This document shows positions 35,306 through 46,642 of a stretch of DNA of 64,000 nucleotides, piece by piece. The notes beneath the pieces were generated by a model that was given only the letters and a program-made list of their open reading frames with translations, made no database searches and had not been told where the DNA came from. Source of the stretch: Budorcas taxicolor (lineage: Eukaryota > Chordata > Mammalia > Artiodactyla > Bovidae); NCBI RefSeq assembly GCF_023091745.1, contig NC_068920.1:150565622-150629621 (forward strand), given 5' to 3'. A program made the translations under genes and the position numbers. Each line of letters opens with the position of its first letter. Within the stretch, counting starts at the first letter, position 1.

Positions 35306-35897
35306 CTAGTCTTTACACCCCAGATTTTACCTCCTAAGCACGACTCTCTCTTCTACTAATCTTGTGAGCTCCTTGATGGCAAGGACTAAGTTTTCTTTCT
35401 TGTTTTTTCACTCACTCCTGTACTGAGCAAACATCACCCCAAAACAGGCATGAACCACTGAAAGAGTTGACATGGAACCCACTATTATCCTGGTCCAGAA
35501 CAAAGCCACACTGGCAGGCTGGAGGAGTAGATCCTACCTGCTGTGCCCTCGCAGCCCTTTCACTTTATTTCTATCTCTTCTCTTTGTTGTCACACCATAG
35601 TTTTGATCCCCTTTTTTATTTAATATGTTGTTGGCAGGAAAATCACATCATCAACTTTATTTTCACCTACTGCAAATATTTCTTTGGTGTCTACTATGTG
35701 CTACTAAGGAAGCCTGCATGAACAAAACCTGTTTCAAAGCATTGCTTTGTGGTACTTGCGTGGCGTCATTAGACTGGTGCATAGAGTGTATTATGTGGCT
35801 TTGGAGGAGCAGATTGGTTTATAGGCAAAGTGAATGACCTTGAGTGACTGTATAATATTTGCTTTTATTTCTCCAAGTTACTGTTTAGCTTCTTTCT
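35306..35897. other. Unclassified sequence with L2-like start
   Basis: 35330-35470 (ctactaatcttgtgagctcc; ttgatggcaaggactaagtt) resembles an L2 3' end on the plus strand. The remainder is AT-rich and unrecognised. Confidence 0.45.
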
Positions 35898-36094
35898 TTT
35901 TTTTTAAAGATTATTTTTTGATGTGAACAATGTTTAATGTCTTTTATTGAATTCATTACCGTATGGCTTCGGTTTTATGTTTTGAATTTTTGGCCCCAAG
36001 GCTTGTGGGATCTTAGCCCCCTGACCAGGGATTGAATCTGCAGCCCCTGCTTTGGAACGTGATGTCTTAACCACTGGACCCCCAGGGAAGTCCT
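35898..36094 (-). mobile_element. CHR-like tRNA-Glu SINE
   Basis: The reverse complement reads as a SINE with a tRNA-like head (right end; complement of ggacttccctgggggtccag), a B-box-like gattcaatccctg, and the phrase cccacaagccttggggcca, typical of CHR-type cetartiodactyl SINEs. It lacks the BovB body of Bov-tA. The left boundary in the poly-T region is approximate. Confidence 0.75.
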
Positions 36095-37102
36095 GGCTTA
36101 TCTCTTTATCCTGCTTTTTAAACTGGTCAAAAATGTTTGCCAAATTGCCGAGTCTACACAATCATGGTAATAGCAGGCTTACAACAGCAAACAAGCTCTG
36201 GAATAGATATCAGTGTCTCCACACAGCAAAGGTTTATTTCTTGCTCATCTCCTGGTCTGGGAAGAGTTGAGATTCTCCTGCGGGCTCTCCTCTGAGCAGA
36301 AGAGTCCCACTGTGGATCCTCTTGCAGTTAAGTCATCGGAGCCCTTAGCTCCCCAGGATGAAAGTGTGGTGAAGAAGGCCAACCTTGTAAGTGGCTGGCT
36401 TTGTTTCTGCTCACTTCCCACTGGCCTGACCCCAGTCTCCTGGACCCAACCTAACTGAGAGGGGCCCCAAGAAGCCAAGAGCACGTGGCTATTTGGTAAA
36501 CACCAAGAGTAACTCCTGCACTGAGATATTGTGAATTTAGCCAGAAGAAATAATCAGGCATGTGCTTTGCAGATTGTGGAACACTATGCCAGATTCTAAA
36601 GGCAGTAAGATAGGATATTAAAAGGGAGGAGAAAGAACTTCCATTTCAGCCTCTACCACTAAATGGTGAATGTATTAGGTAGGTCACACAGCACGTGCAG
36701 ATTTCAGCTTTCTCACTGGCAAAGGGAAGATGTTGGAATTAATGAAGTACGAAGTCCAGTTTAGCTTTAAAATTCTTCTTTCTAGGAGCTTGCAATTCAG
36801 TTGGAAATATGAAATGAAACAAAGCAACACTCTGTTAAAACATTTAGAATTCCTAAGAGCAGATACAATCAGAACAGAGCTGGTTTCACCAGCTGGTGGG
36901 GTACCATTTATTATAAACAAAAGGGCTTCATGCTCCCTCTGCCAAATCACAGTGGTGTGTTTAAATACTAGCAGTATTTCACACTCTCATGTTTCATTTA
37001 TTTTATTTTCCCAGAGCTTGACTTTTTCCTTTATGCTTGCAGTAGGATGGTTTTCTTCATTTGTAACACGTGCAGCTTCTTTGAATCAGTTTAAGCTATG
37101 GT
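36095..37102. other. Unclassified sequence
   Basis: A weak MIR-like phrase lies at about 36640-36740. The 124-codon forward frame at 36730-37104 has no domain signature. No gene is supported. Confidence 0.4.
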
Positions 37103-37114
37103 AGGAGTCAGCAA

Positions 37115-37146
<32 letters not shown>

Positions 37147-37374
37147 AGGGCCAGCCCTTTCAATAACCATTTTAGTCTTTACAGTGCACACAATCTCTTT
37201 GCAATCTCTTTACAGTGCATGTAATCTCAGAGATAGGTACTTATCTCTGTGGTTTCCCTCTAAGGCATCTGAGAACAACATGTAAATATATGGTCATGGT
37301 TGTTTTAAATAAAACTTTATTTACAAAAACAGAATATGGGCTAGTGTGGCCACAGTTTACACACTGCTGATCTA
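37103..37374 (+). mobile_element. hAT-like MER fragment containing a (GT)n tract
   Basis: The ends gtaggagtcagcaact and gtttacacactgctgatcta, with an internal aataaaactttatttacaaa and gaagggccagccctttcaat, fit an old nonautonomous DNA transposon (MER, hAT-Charlie type; subfamily uncertain). A TG tract at 37115-37140 has expanded near its 5' end. Confidence 0.55.
37115..37140. repeat. (TG)n microsatellite
   Basis: About 13 uninterrupted TG units followed by a short GA run. Confidence 0.95.
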
Positions 37375-39329
37375 GGGTCTTGGATATTAAACTCTTCAAC
37401 TTTCATCTACATAGCAGATTATATGCTATTTCCATCCTTGCTCTGTGTATTAACAATGAAATGTATATTTTAGGATGACTTTCAGACAGTGTCAGTTTGG
37501 AAGTTCTTTAGGATACGTTGCTACCAATTCTATCACCCAAAGTATGAAACAAATAAGTGGCTTAAAGCAACGCACACTTTTTAACTCACAGTTTCTGAGG
37601 TCAGGAAATGTGACAGGTCTTGGCTGGATGTGCTAGCACAGGAGCCCTGATGGGGTGCAGTCAAATCTGCTGTATTACCTGGGCCTAGTCCTCCTAGGGT
37701 CCGCCTCGGACAGGTTCTGCAGTGGCTGCTGGCAGAACTCAATTCCCGGGGACAGCTGGACGGAGGCCTCAGCTCCTTGCCAGGCATGCGGCTCACGGAG
37801 CTCTTGCTGGCCTCACCTCAGTGGGGCCAGAGCAAGAAGATGCAAGTGCCAGTGCTGGCACCTCTGCCCAGAAAGGCACCCCTCCTGCAGGAGAGGGGTC
37901 TTATCAATGTGACCACCGTAGGTGAGGACCGCTGGGGCACCTCCGGCAGCTGACCATCACGAGGACCAAACTATTCTTAGGGTAGTTTAAAGCGAGGCTC
38001 TATTCGGTGAGCACGAATTTTTCAAGGGCCAGTTTGTACAACTCCTGAAGGTGCAAACAACCAAGACACCCCATTGTCCAATCACTGGTGTAACTGAGTT
38101 TCTATGTGAAAAGAATTTTTGAATTCTAAAATGTAGCATGTTTCTATGATAAAAATCACTTAATTAAATGCTTCCCTAGAAAGGCATAAATAAACTTTTT
38201 TTCCTAGAGTTGGTTCTTCTGCCAATAGTTTTCTGTGATTAGCTAGCTGGCGTACAGCTAGATGTATAAAGGAGACAGAACACTACACCTGACAAACAAC
38301 AGGCAACTTTTCATTACCTCCACTGATCAATTTTTCCAGTGTGCCAAGGGACACTTAGCCCGTGTGAGAGACTGGATTCCATCCTAGCCTTTCATAATCA
38401 AAGGGACATTCATTTCTTACATGTTAAATGCCAAAACATCATCTCAGAAAATAAAGTCAAAGAAGGAAAAACAGAAAAAAAGGCTGGCTACAGAAATCTT
38501 GCAGCCAGATTGTGAGATAAAGCTAACCTTATACAGTTTGCAAAACACTGGCATTTCATCATCTTTTATTTATGGAATTCATTAAAGTGGGATGCTAATC
38601 TATCATGCACTAAAAGAGATGCTGTAACCAGTCCTCAGGAACATCTGGGCCATGAACCCTGAGGTAGCAGGTGAATCAGCTGCCTCAGCATGAAGCTTAC
38701 CAGCCAGGGGTGACTGGTGAGTGTTTCCCTTTCGTTTCCAGATTCTGCTGGGACCTACCCCCAGCACAGAAGACACTCAGCTGGTATGAATAGAAGCCCT
38801 TATTTCTTCTATGACTGTGCACTCCTGTGGAAACAATGATTATTTTTATTAGACCCTGAAGGAGTCCGTTTCCTCAGACATGGCAGAGGCACCTGTTAAA
38901 TCATTCAGCATCAGAAAGGTTAAATATTTATCTCTGGATGTATTATGATAATATGCCTCCCAGATTCAGCTCCTCTAGGCAGAATTGGCTCCCACAGGTC
39001 AACCGATGAAGCCTTTGGAAATCTGAATGGCATTCCCATGATGGCAGCATTTTCTTTGGTCAAAGACCTGCAGGCTGGACATGTAGCTGTCTGGCGGGGA
39101 GGGTGGTCAGAGCAAACCAGAGGCTCTCTCCCATCACTGGCGGGGACGCAGCCTCAGGAGGCATTATGCTGCCCTTACCACCCATGAGTGAACATTCTGG
39201 ACCCCACACAAGACAAGGCTCTCTGTAGCTCTGTGTCCTGTCAAAGATGAAGTCCAAGTTCGCTTGGAACTCAAGGTTCTCCATCATCCGACTCTCATTT
39301 ACTTTCTCCTGGGGTCTTCCTCCACCTCA
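37375..39329. other. Mostly unclassified, with GC-rich block
   Basis: 37500-37930 starts with text like a dispersed repeat (aaataagtggcttaaagcaa; ctcacagtttctgaggtcag) and leads into a GC-rich block (37650-37930) with short frames on both strands. 37930-39330 is unique-looking and has no recognised gene. Confidence 0.4.
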
Positions 39330-39662
39330 CTGTTTGTGATCTGGGAAGACAGCCCACTTGAATTCTTCTCACACATTCCTTTATCTTTCAACTCTTAGTC
39401 TCTGCCAAGAATGAGCTCTCATTTCTCCTCAAAACAATCAACTTTTGGTCGACATTTAAAATTGACTCAAATCTCAGGTTCTCTGTCCACATTTCCTAGA
39501 AGGTGCACCCCCTCCAATGACCTTCTGCTCTTTTTTTAATACATATTTATGTGCATATCTTACTTGATGGACTTCCAGGGTCAGGACTCTCTTCTTTGTC
39601 TCTGACCACAGAGCCTGGAACAGAGTAGAAGCTCAATAAATATGCATTGAGTGAATGAGTTA
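39330..39662 (+). mobile_element. L2 LINE 3'-end remnant
   Basis: Ends in the classic L2 terminus: gagcctggaacagagtagaa, gctcaataaatatgcattga, gtgaatgag. Upstream, aaggtgcaccccctccaatg is weaker but collinear. Confidence 0.65.
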
Positions 39663-40029
39663 ATATGATCAGTGGAAATGGCACAGAGACACTCAGCAAC
39701 ATTAAAGGCAATAATGAACTTAATGATGATAACGATATTGAATGACAGTGGTGAAAAGTGTGAGAAATTCCACTGAGGACAGATGATTTCATATATCTGT
39801 GATGTCATCTAGCTGCAGGAGATTTTGCCTCAACTGCAGTGAATGAAGTTATGCATCAGAAAAGTGGTGATACTGATCATCTATACTGGGCTCTGAGGGG
39901 ACTGAGAAACACATTTACAATCAGATTTTGCCCCTACGCTCTCTTAGGGCTGGCAGATCTGTGACGTCTTCCCATCACACTCTTCTACCATCATTTGCTC
40001 TTAATTTCTCTTGCTTTTTGCTCTGATTT
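39663..40029. other. Unclassified sequence
   Basis: No gene or repeat recognised. Confidence 0.45.
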
Positions 40030-40470
40030 TTATTTTCTAATTTTAACTGTAGTGTAGTTGATTTACAACATCGTGCAAGTCTCAGGTGTTTAGCAAAGTG
40101 ACTCAGATATATGTCTCCATACATATTTTCCATTATAAACTTTTACAAAATTTTGAATATAGTTCCCTGTGCGATAACAGTAAATCCTTGCTGTTTATTT
40201 TATGTGTAGTGGTTTGTGTCTGTACATTTCATGCTTCTAATTAATCCACCACCATTTCCCCTTTGGTAACCAAAAGTTTGATTTCTATGTCTGTAAGTCT
40301 ATTTCTGTTTTGTACATAGATACATTTGTATTGTAGTTCAGATTCTACATGTAAATTTCTCTGTCTGACTTCATACTACATTCTTTAGAGTCATTCATTT
40401 GTTGCCAATAACAATATTTCATTCTTTTCTATGGCGAATATTTCATTATATATGCATATATATATGTGTA
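40030..40470 (-). mobile_element. Old artiodactyl L1 3' end
   Basis: Reverse-orientation L1: gtagtgtagttgatttacaa, gaatatagttccctgtgcga, cccctttggtaaccaaaagt, gtaagtctatttctgttttg, tttctctgtctgacttcata. It is diverged and ends in a TA-rich simple repeat at 40436-40480. Confidence 0.75.
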
Positions 40471-40480
40471 TATGTATATG

Positions 40481-40763
40481 CTGCTGCTACTGCTATTGCT
40501 GCTAGATCGCTTCAGTCACGTCCAACTCTGTGCGACCCCATAGACGGCAGCCCACCAGGCTCCCCTGTCCCTGGGATTCTCCAGGCAAGAACACTGGAGT
40601 GGGTTGCCATTTCCTTCTCCAATGCATGAAAGTGAAAAGTGAAACTGGAGTCGCTCAGTCGTGTCCGACTCTTAGCGACCCCATGGACTGAGGCCCACCA
40701 GGCTCCTCCGTCCATGGGATTTTCCAGGCAAGAGTGCTGGAGTGGGGTGCCATTGCCTTCTCT
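40481..40763 (-). mobile_element. BOV-A2 dimeric SINE
   Basis: Reverse-orientation dimer with the CTG/CTA-type 3' tail at the left (40481-40503) and two BOV-A monomers joined through aatgcatgaaagtgaaaagt. It closely resembles the copy at 3569-3849. It inserted at the end of the L1-derived TA tract. Confidence 0.95.
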
Positions 40764-41018
40764 GGCAAAGCTGAGCATTTGTCTCTTCAAGTTTCACATG
40801 AGGAACATTGGTGGTAGTGGAGGGGGGAGGGTAAAAGTGTTTGCCAGGCAATGAGTCACTTTGCTGTGCAATTTAAGACAAGTAATGCTGGACCTTTTCA
40901 GTAAGCTGCCCCAGTAGCAGAACTCCCATTTTTCTTCATGTTGGAGAAAGCAAAATTAAACTTCTGCTTCTTTGTACCATCAAAAATTCTGAAGAATGGA
41001 ACATGAGAAGAATACGCA

Positions 41019-41050
41019 TACACACACACACAAACACACACACACACACA
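41019..41050. repeat. (CA)n microsatellite, interrupted
   Basis: About 15 CA units with one CAAA interruption. Its right end is part of the target-site duplication of the next SINE. Confidence 0.95.
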
Positions 41051-41055
41051 TTATA

Positions 41056-41280
41056 GGGGGCTTACCTGGTGGCTCAGCAGTAAAGAATCCACCTGCAATT
41101 CAGGAGCTGCAGGAGATGTGGGTTCAATCCCTGGGTGGGGAAGATCCCCTGGAGGAGGGCATGGCAACCCACTCCAGTATTCTTGCCTGGAGAATCCCAT
41201 GGACAGAAGAACCTGGTGGGCTATAGTCCATAGGGTCACAAAGAGTCAGACATGACTGAAGTGACTTAGCACACAGGCAG
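41056..41280 (+). mobile_element. Bov-tA SINE
   Basis: Forward, full-length Bov-tA with a short duplication in its head (caggagctgcaggagatgtg). It is flanked by a 12-bp duplication, acacacattata, at 41044-41055 and 41281-41292. Confidence 0.95.
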
Positions 41281-41292
41281 ACACACATTATA

Positions 41293-42054
41293 TATACATA
41301 TACGCCATAGCTTCTCAAACCAACCATCTCCCCTTGGGCGTTTGAGTTGTTTCTCTAAACATTTGAGCTGTCTTCTATGTCTGTGAGTCCACTTCTGCTA
41401 CCGTAAGTCTCCCAGTACTGGCATCACATCATGTAGTGAAGATGTGGTGGCCACACCAGGCTTGTGGGCTGGAGCCCAGACCCAGTGCTTCCTGCACCCT
41501 TTGCATCTGGGTGAAGCAGTGCATCTGTCCTTCTGTGACTCAGAGGACAAGGCAAGAAATGACTCATCCTAGAGGAGAAGGGACTTGGGCAGAGCTTTCG
41601 GCACATACGCCTGCCTACACATCACTCCCGCTGAGCTCCCTGGAGGCCGTGTGATGTTGGTCTGTGACAGGGAGCCGCAGCAGGGCTGTTCCCATCGCTG
41701 TTGTGGGCATTCAGGTGCCTTTATGAGCAGAGCACGCCCAGAACTTCTGGGGCATCTGCCTGCTGTCACACTCCATTAGCTCCAGCGATCACCCCTGTTT
41801 GTGCACTGACATGTCTACATGAGGGGCTCGCGGGGGTGGGGCGTGCCAGATGTGGGGACCATGGCTCCCTCCTGGCCTCGCCCACCTGCCCTCTCTGGGA
41901 CTTGGGTTCTTGTGCTCTACATGTCGTGATCAAACTGGAAAGTCTGTGGGTCCCAGGGGTCGGTGATTCTAAGGTGTTCCCTGCATTGATGTGCCTGTGA
42001 ACAAGAAGAGGAGTCAGTGTGTGTGTGGGGTCTTTATAAAGGCAGTCTATGTAT
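41293..42054. other. Unclassified, GC-rich in the middle
   Basis: 41430-41990 is GC-richer than its surroundings, with overlapping frames of up to 120 codons on both strands. None shows a domain, and CpG density is ordinary, so no gene or CpG island is called. Confidence 0.4.
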
Positions 42055-42295
42055 GTATTCTTTTTCAGATTCTTTTCCTTGATTGGTTGCTGCAAGATAT
42101 TGAGTGTAGTTCCCTGTGCTGAACACACAGTGGGTCCTTGTTGGTTGTCTATTCTCTATATAGTGGTGGATACGTTCAGCTCAAACTCCTGATATATCCC
42201 TCCCCCTACCTTTCTCCTTTTGGTAACGGTAGGTTTGTTTCCTAGGTCTGTGAGTCCATTTCTGCTTTGTAAATACGTTCATTTGTATCTTTTTG
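42055..42295 (-). mobile_element. Old artiodactyl L1 3' end
   Basis: Reverse-orientation L1 3' region (tttttcagattcttttcctt; gtgtagttccctgtgctgaa; tttctgctttgtaaatacgt). Same type as at 40.03 kb. Confidence 0.75.
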
Positions 42296-42964
42296 GAAGT
42301 TTTCTTAAAGATCCATTGGATAACTTTTCACTAAACCTGGAAGGCTTCCAGTTTCAATATTTTCTGATCTGGGTCTTATCTGAAGACTTGATCAATGATG
42401 GTTACTAGATTTATTGTGGTGATCCTTTCATAGTGCATGCGAATGTCAAATAATTAAGCAATACACCCTAAACTAACATAGTAGTGTACATCAACTATAT
42501 TTCAATTAAAAAGACTTGATTAAGACAAAAAAGAAAGGCAGTTCAAATTCTAGAGCCCTATGGAAGGACATGAAATTCAGGGTTTCCCTGGTCACTCCTC
42601 TTAGAAACAGGCTTGGCAAAGTCAGTGTTGAGGTTGCCTCACCTTTGCCAGCTCAGGATGGAGAACCCCTGCCTCATTCCTGAGAAATTCTCCAGCCACC
42701 TCAGGCTTATCCCTGAAATCACTCAGATGCTAGCTTCTCCCATGAATTGTCCTTCAGGACCTTACTCCTTGCAGAGGAAGGAGAATGTGCCCATAACTTG
42801 GGTGAGCTCCTGAGCGAATTTAGGCGCTAAGAAACACAGAATCTCCACAACTTAAGCTCCAGGAACTGGGGGCAATTGTAGAACTTCAGAGAATCATGGC
42901 AGCTCAGTAGAACCAAGGATACTTTGTGGACCCTGTCACTCTGCAGAGCACCTAAAATAAGATG
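42296..42964. other. Unclassified sequence with L1 tip
   Basis: A short forward L1-tip-like piece occurs at about 42465-42500 (catcaactatatttcaatta). Nothing else was recognised. Confidence 0.45.
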
Positions 42965-43035
42965 AGGAACTTCCCCTGTGGTCCAGTGGTTAAGTCTCTC
43001 TGACTCCAATGAAGGGGAACATGATTCAAAAGTCA
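42965..43035 (+). mobile_element. CHR-like SINE head fragment
   Basis: A partial forward SINE head: ggaacttcccctgtggtcca followed by gtggttaagtctctctgact. Truncated after the B-box region. Confidence 0.55.
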
Positions 43036-43378
43036 TTGTCAGCTCTTCAGTGATCCATTTATGGAGAAAAAGACATTCTACTTAATATACAGATTCATCG
43101 AAGAAGGGTTTCATTTTGTTTTTTATTTTTGCCCTGAGCATACATCTTGGTCTCCAAAAACACTGGGATGTTTCCTAGCAATAAAGCATGTACTAAATGT
43201 ACTATTATTTGAGGGACAGATATCACAACTATCAAACCTGATATAAAAATAATAAAAGTAATTTTTTGCTCTGTCACAAAAACATATTCACCCTGAGAAA
43301 ACTCTGAGCAACATGTCCTCTTAGTGAGTCTAATAATTTAAAAGAAAATATTCACTCAAATAGAAGGGAATTAAATTT
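43036..43378. other. AT-rich unclassified sequence
   Basis: No gene or repeat recognised. Confidence 0.45.
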
Positions 43379-43795
43379 AGTTCAGTTCAATTCAGTTCAG
43401 TCAGTCGTGTTCGACTCTGCGACCCCATGGACTGCAGCATGCCAGGCCTCCATCACTGACTCCCAGAGTTTACCCAAGCTCATGTTTATCGAGTCTGTGA
43501 TGCCATCCAACCATCTCATCCTCTGTCATCTCCTTCTCCTCCTGCCTTTAATCTTTCCCAGCATCAGGGTCTTTTCAAATGAGTCAGCTTTTCACATCAG
43601 GTGGCCAAAGTATTGGAGTTTCAGCATCAGTCCTTCCAATGAGTATTCAGGACCGATTTCCTTTAGGATGGACTGGTTGGATCTCCTTGCTGTCCAAGGG
43701 ACTCTCAAGCGTCTTCTCCAACCACAGTTCAAAAGCATCAATACTTTGGTGCTAAGTTTTCTTTATAGTCCTACTCTCACAGCCATATATGAGTA
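43379..43795 (-). mobile_element. BovB 3'-end fragment
   Basis: Reverse-orientation BovB 3' terminus ending near ctcacagccatatatgag. The 142-codon forward frame across it is antisense BovB text. Confidence 0.94.
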
Positions 43796-43805
43796 TGTAT
43801 TTAAC

Positions 43806-44013
43806 ACTTGGGCTTCCCTGGTGGCTAAATGGTAAAGAATTTACTTGCTAAGCAGGAAACGTGTGTTAGATCCTTGAGTTGGGAAGATGTCCTGGAGAAG
43901 AAAATGGCAGCCCACTCCAGTGTTCTTGCCTGGAGTATCCCATGGACAGAGGAGCCTGGCGGGCTACAGTCCATGGCTGTAGCCATCGGACATGACTGAA
44001 TGGCTAAACAACA
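43806..44013 (+). mobile_element. Bov-tA SINE
   Basis: Forward Bov-tA adjoining the BovB: gggcttccctggtggctaaa at the head and gacatgactgaatggctaaa at the end. The B box is degenerate (tgttagatccttg). Confidence 0.93.
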
Positions 44014-44110
44014 AACAAGAAATACTTGTAGGTAACAGTGCTTCCACTGGAAGAAATCAGCTTTCCCTTGCCTCTTTTCAATTATCTGCCTTCATTAAAC
44101 TACTACCGGC

Positions 44111-44123
44111 ATGCACGCACGCG

Positions 44124-44176
<53 letters not shown>
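44111..44176. repeat. (CA)n microsatellite
   Basis: A GCAC/GCGC lead-in at 44111-44126, then about 25 uninterrupted AC units at 44127-44176. It is the longest pure dinucleotide tract in the window. Confidence 0.97.
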
Positions 44177-44178
<2 letters not shown>

Positions 44179-44774
44179 ACTCACTCTATACCCTGTCTAA
44201 GGAAGCAAATGGTTTCAGCTGCTTTCAGGCCATTTTGGAGGGAGAACCAACTCGACTCCTGACTTGAGTGCAGCAAGAGCTTCTCCCCAGGCCATCTGCT
44301 GCTGACCATTCATCCCTAGTCACCAGCTCCATCCCTCTTCCTGACTGGGATCAATGGCCTGTGACAAGAATTCAATGCTGTCTTCAGCTTCCAGATTGAG
44401 TGATTTCAGGGCTTTTCCTCCAGAGAGCACCTTCAGGACTGCTCCCTGACCTTGAATTTCAGTCTCCCAGCTGTCACTGGTGTGGGCACGTGAGAACTCG
44501 GTCCCCAGTCTTGTCTCTGGGTTTCCCCTGAGTTGCCTGTTCCCCAGCTCCTCCCAGCCAGGAGAATACCCTAGGATACATGGAAAATCTTGTGTCATAA
44601 AGCTGGCTCCTCTTATCCTGTGATGTCACACTCAGTCTCATGCCCTTGGGTTTTCATTGCGGTTCTAACATTAGATACTGGTGTTCCATAACAAAAAAAC
44701 AACTAGTTGAAAAATTAATAGAATGAATAGACAGAAAAGTAGAAGGATAGATTCATTCTTTTAATTTTTGACAG
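44177..44774. other. Unclassified sequence
   Basis: No gene or repeat recognised. The 92-codon reverse frame at 44320-44598 has no family resemblance. Confidence 0.45.
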
Positions 44775-44787
44775 TTTGATATTGAAA

Positions 44788-44899
44788 GTGAAGTCGTGTC
44801 CAACTCTTAATGACCTCAAGGGCTGTAGCCTGGCAGGCTCCTCTGTCCATCGGGTTTTCCAGGCAAGAATACTGGAGTGGGTTGCCATTTCCTTCTCCA
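44788..44899 (-). mobile_element. BOV-A monomer SINE
   Basis: A 112-bp reverse-orientation monomer with a perfect 13-bp duplication, tttgatattgaaa, at 44775-44787 and 44900-44912. Like the copy at 28203-28318 it lacks the tRNA head. Confidence 0.95.
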
Positions 44900-44912
44900 T
44901 TTGATATTGAAA

Positions 44913-46394
44913 TTCCAACTAAAAATCTTAATTTATTTACCTAAAGAATGTTTGAAACATACAGTGGAACTGTATGCAATTTTGTTCTGTATTTCCCAAG
45001 TCTCCTGTAAATGTATTATCATACTTTCATAATTTAAAAAAGAGAAATAGCTACTTGAATATGAAACAGCTATATTAAATCAGATTAGAATAAGGACTAA
45101 CTCAATTCTGACTTCATTTTTTTTCTTTGTTAAAAAAAGAAAGCCCTCTGCAAAATATTAGGCACCAAATATACTCAGCAATAATCACTATTTCTCAGGC
45201 TAGACAAGTGAGTAAACCTAAGTTTCCATGGGTTCAGAAATCTGTTCAATAATTCATGTTCTTGGACCAAAGAAATCTTGGGACATGGAAAAGCACTTTG
45301 TTTCTTCTATGCTCAACTCTGTACAAAAGGGTATGTTGCTGGATCTCCGGAATGTCAGTTTATTTCAATTTGCGTCATTAGGCAACAGTCAGGGCCACAT
45401 AAATTATATGTGTTACACATTTTTGTGTTGATTCTAACTTTAAGGATATTTCAATTGCTTTCTATCAACCCTGTATAATGACTTTTATTAATAAACAGCC
45501 TGAAATCAGATTTACTCGTTTAAATCACCTGTGTAAATTTGCCTAGTTACACATTTCAATCTCTGTGATATTATTGCATAAATATGTGAAAATCATACCC
45601 AGTTGCATTATAATTTGCTGTATGTTCTTATATAAACAAGGGATCACATTCATGGAAGCATTCACTTCCTTGCTGAAATCTTGAGACAGAAATATCATGC
45701 CTCACAGAACTAAGGTCAAAAATCAGTAGACCAAGCAAAACCTTCATTTTACTTTTAGTGGGTCCTTTAATCAATGGTATGGATTCAATTTTCCAGCTGC
45801 ATTTTCAAAGACCCATTTTTACCTAAGCCTAGCTCAAATGCTCAATCAATAATCATTTAAATGTACAGCTAATTTCAACCAGATAGTCATCTTAGTTTTG
45901 AGTGAGCTTTTGGATGAAAGGAACCACTGACAGTTATATTTCATTTGCAGTTTTAAAAATTAATCTTTACTGAAAGTTTTCCTTTTAATATCGAGAAGAA
46001 TTAAATGATATTTTTCTTGCAGCAAGCCTGAGTCTCCTTCACATAAATTTCATCTCTCCCAAATATCTGTCACACAAACAAGCTATTATTTTCCATTAAT
46101 AGGACTTTTGAAAATATGAAGGCAGACTCTTGCTGTTACAACTCCTGGACTCTTGCCTTGGAGGTCCTTTTCCCTGGACCACTCTCCTTGACTCACATTA
46201 CTGTTACAGCACATTTCAAACTTACACAGGGAAATGTGCCTGTAGGTACTAGGAAGGGAAAGGAGAACCAAATATACAAGCCTTTTAAACACTAAGCTTA
46301 ACAATTTCACATGGAGAGAACGCATATCTTTAACAAATTGAATCCTCTGAAATACCTGCAGAATAGTCAAGGTTTATGAAAGCCAGTATTAGGA
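44913..46394. other. Long AT-rich repeat-free block
   Basis: About 1.5 kb with no recognised interspersed repeat, unusual in this window. AT-rich with several TAAT/ATTA cores and little simple repeat. No ORF of note. A reasonable candidate for conserved noncoding sequence, not established. Confidence 0.45.
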
Positions 46395-46642
46395 ATGTTA
46401 TTCTTTGGCCACCTCATGCAAGGAGCCAACTTGTTGAACAAGTCCATGAGGCCGGGAAAGATTGAGGGCAGAAGGAGACGGGGACACCAGAGAATGAGAT
46501 GGTTGGGTGACATAATCGACTCAATTGACATGAATGTGAGCACGCTCTGGGAGATAATGAGGGACAGAGACTCCTGGTGTACTGCAGTCCGTGGGGTCAT
46601 GAAGAGCTGGACATAACAGAGGGACTGAGCAACAACAACAAT
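46395..46642 (+). mobile_element. BovB 3'-terminal fragment
   Basis: A diverged sense-strand BovB 3' end ending in gactgagcaacaacaacaat. Probably an older copy. Confidence 0.92.

Noticed and set aside
41430..41990. GC-rich block as a CpG island promoter
   Set aside because: CpG dinucleotides are not enriched by eye and no gene start follows.
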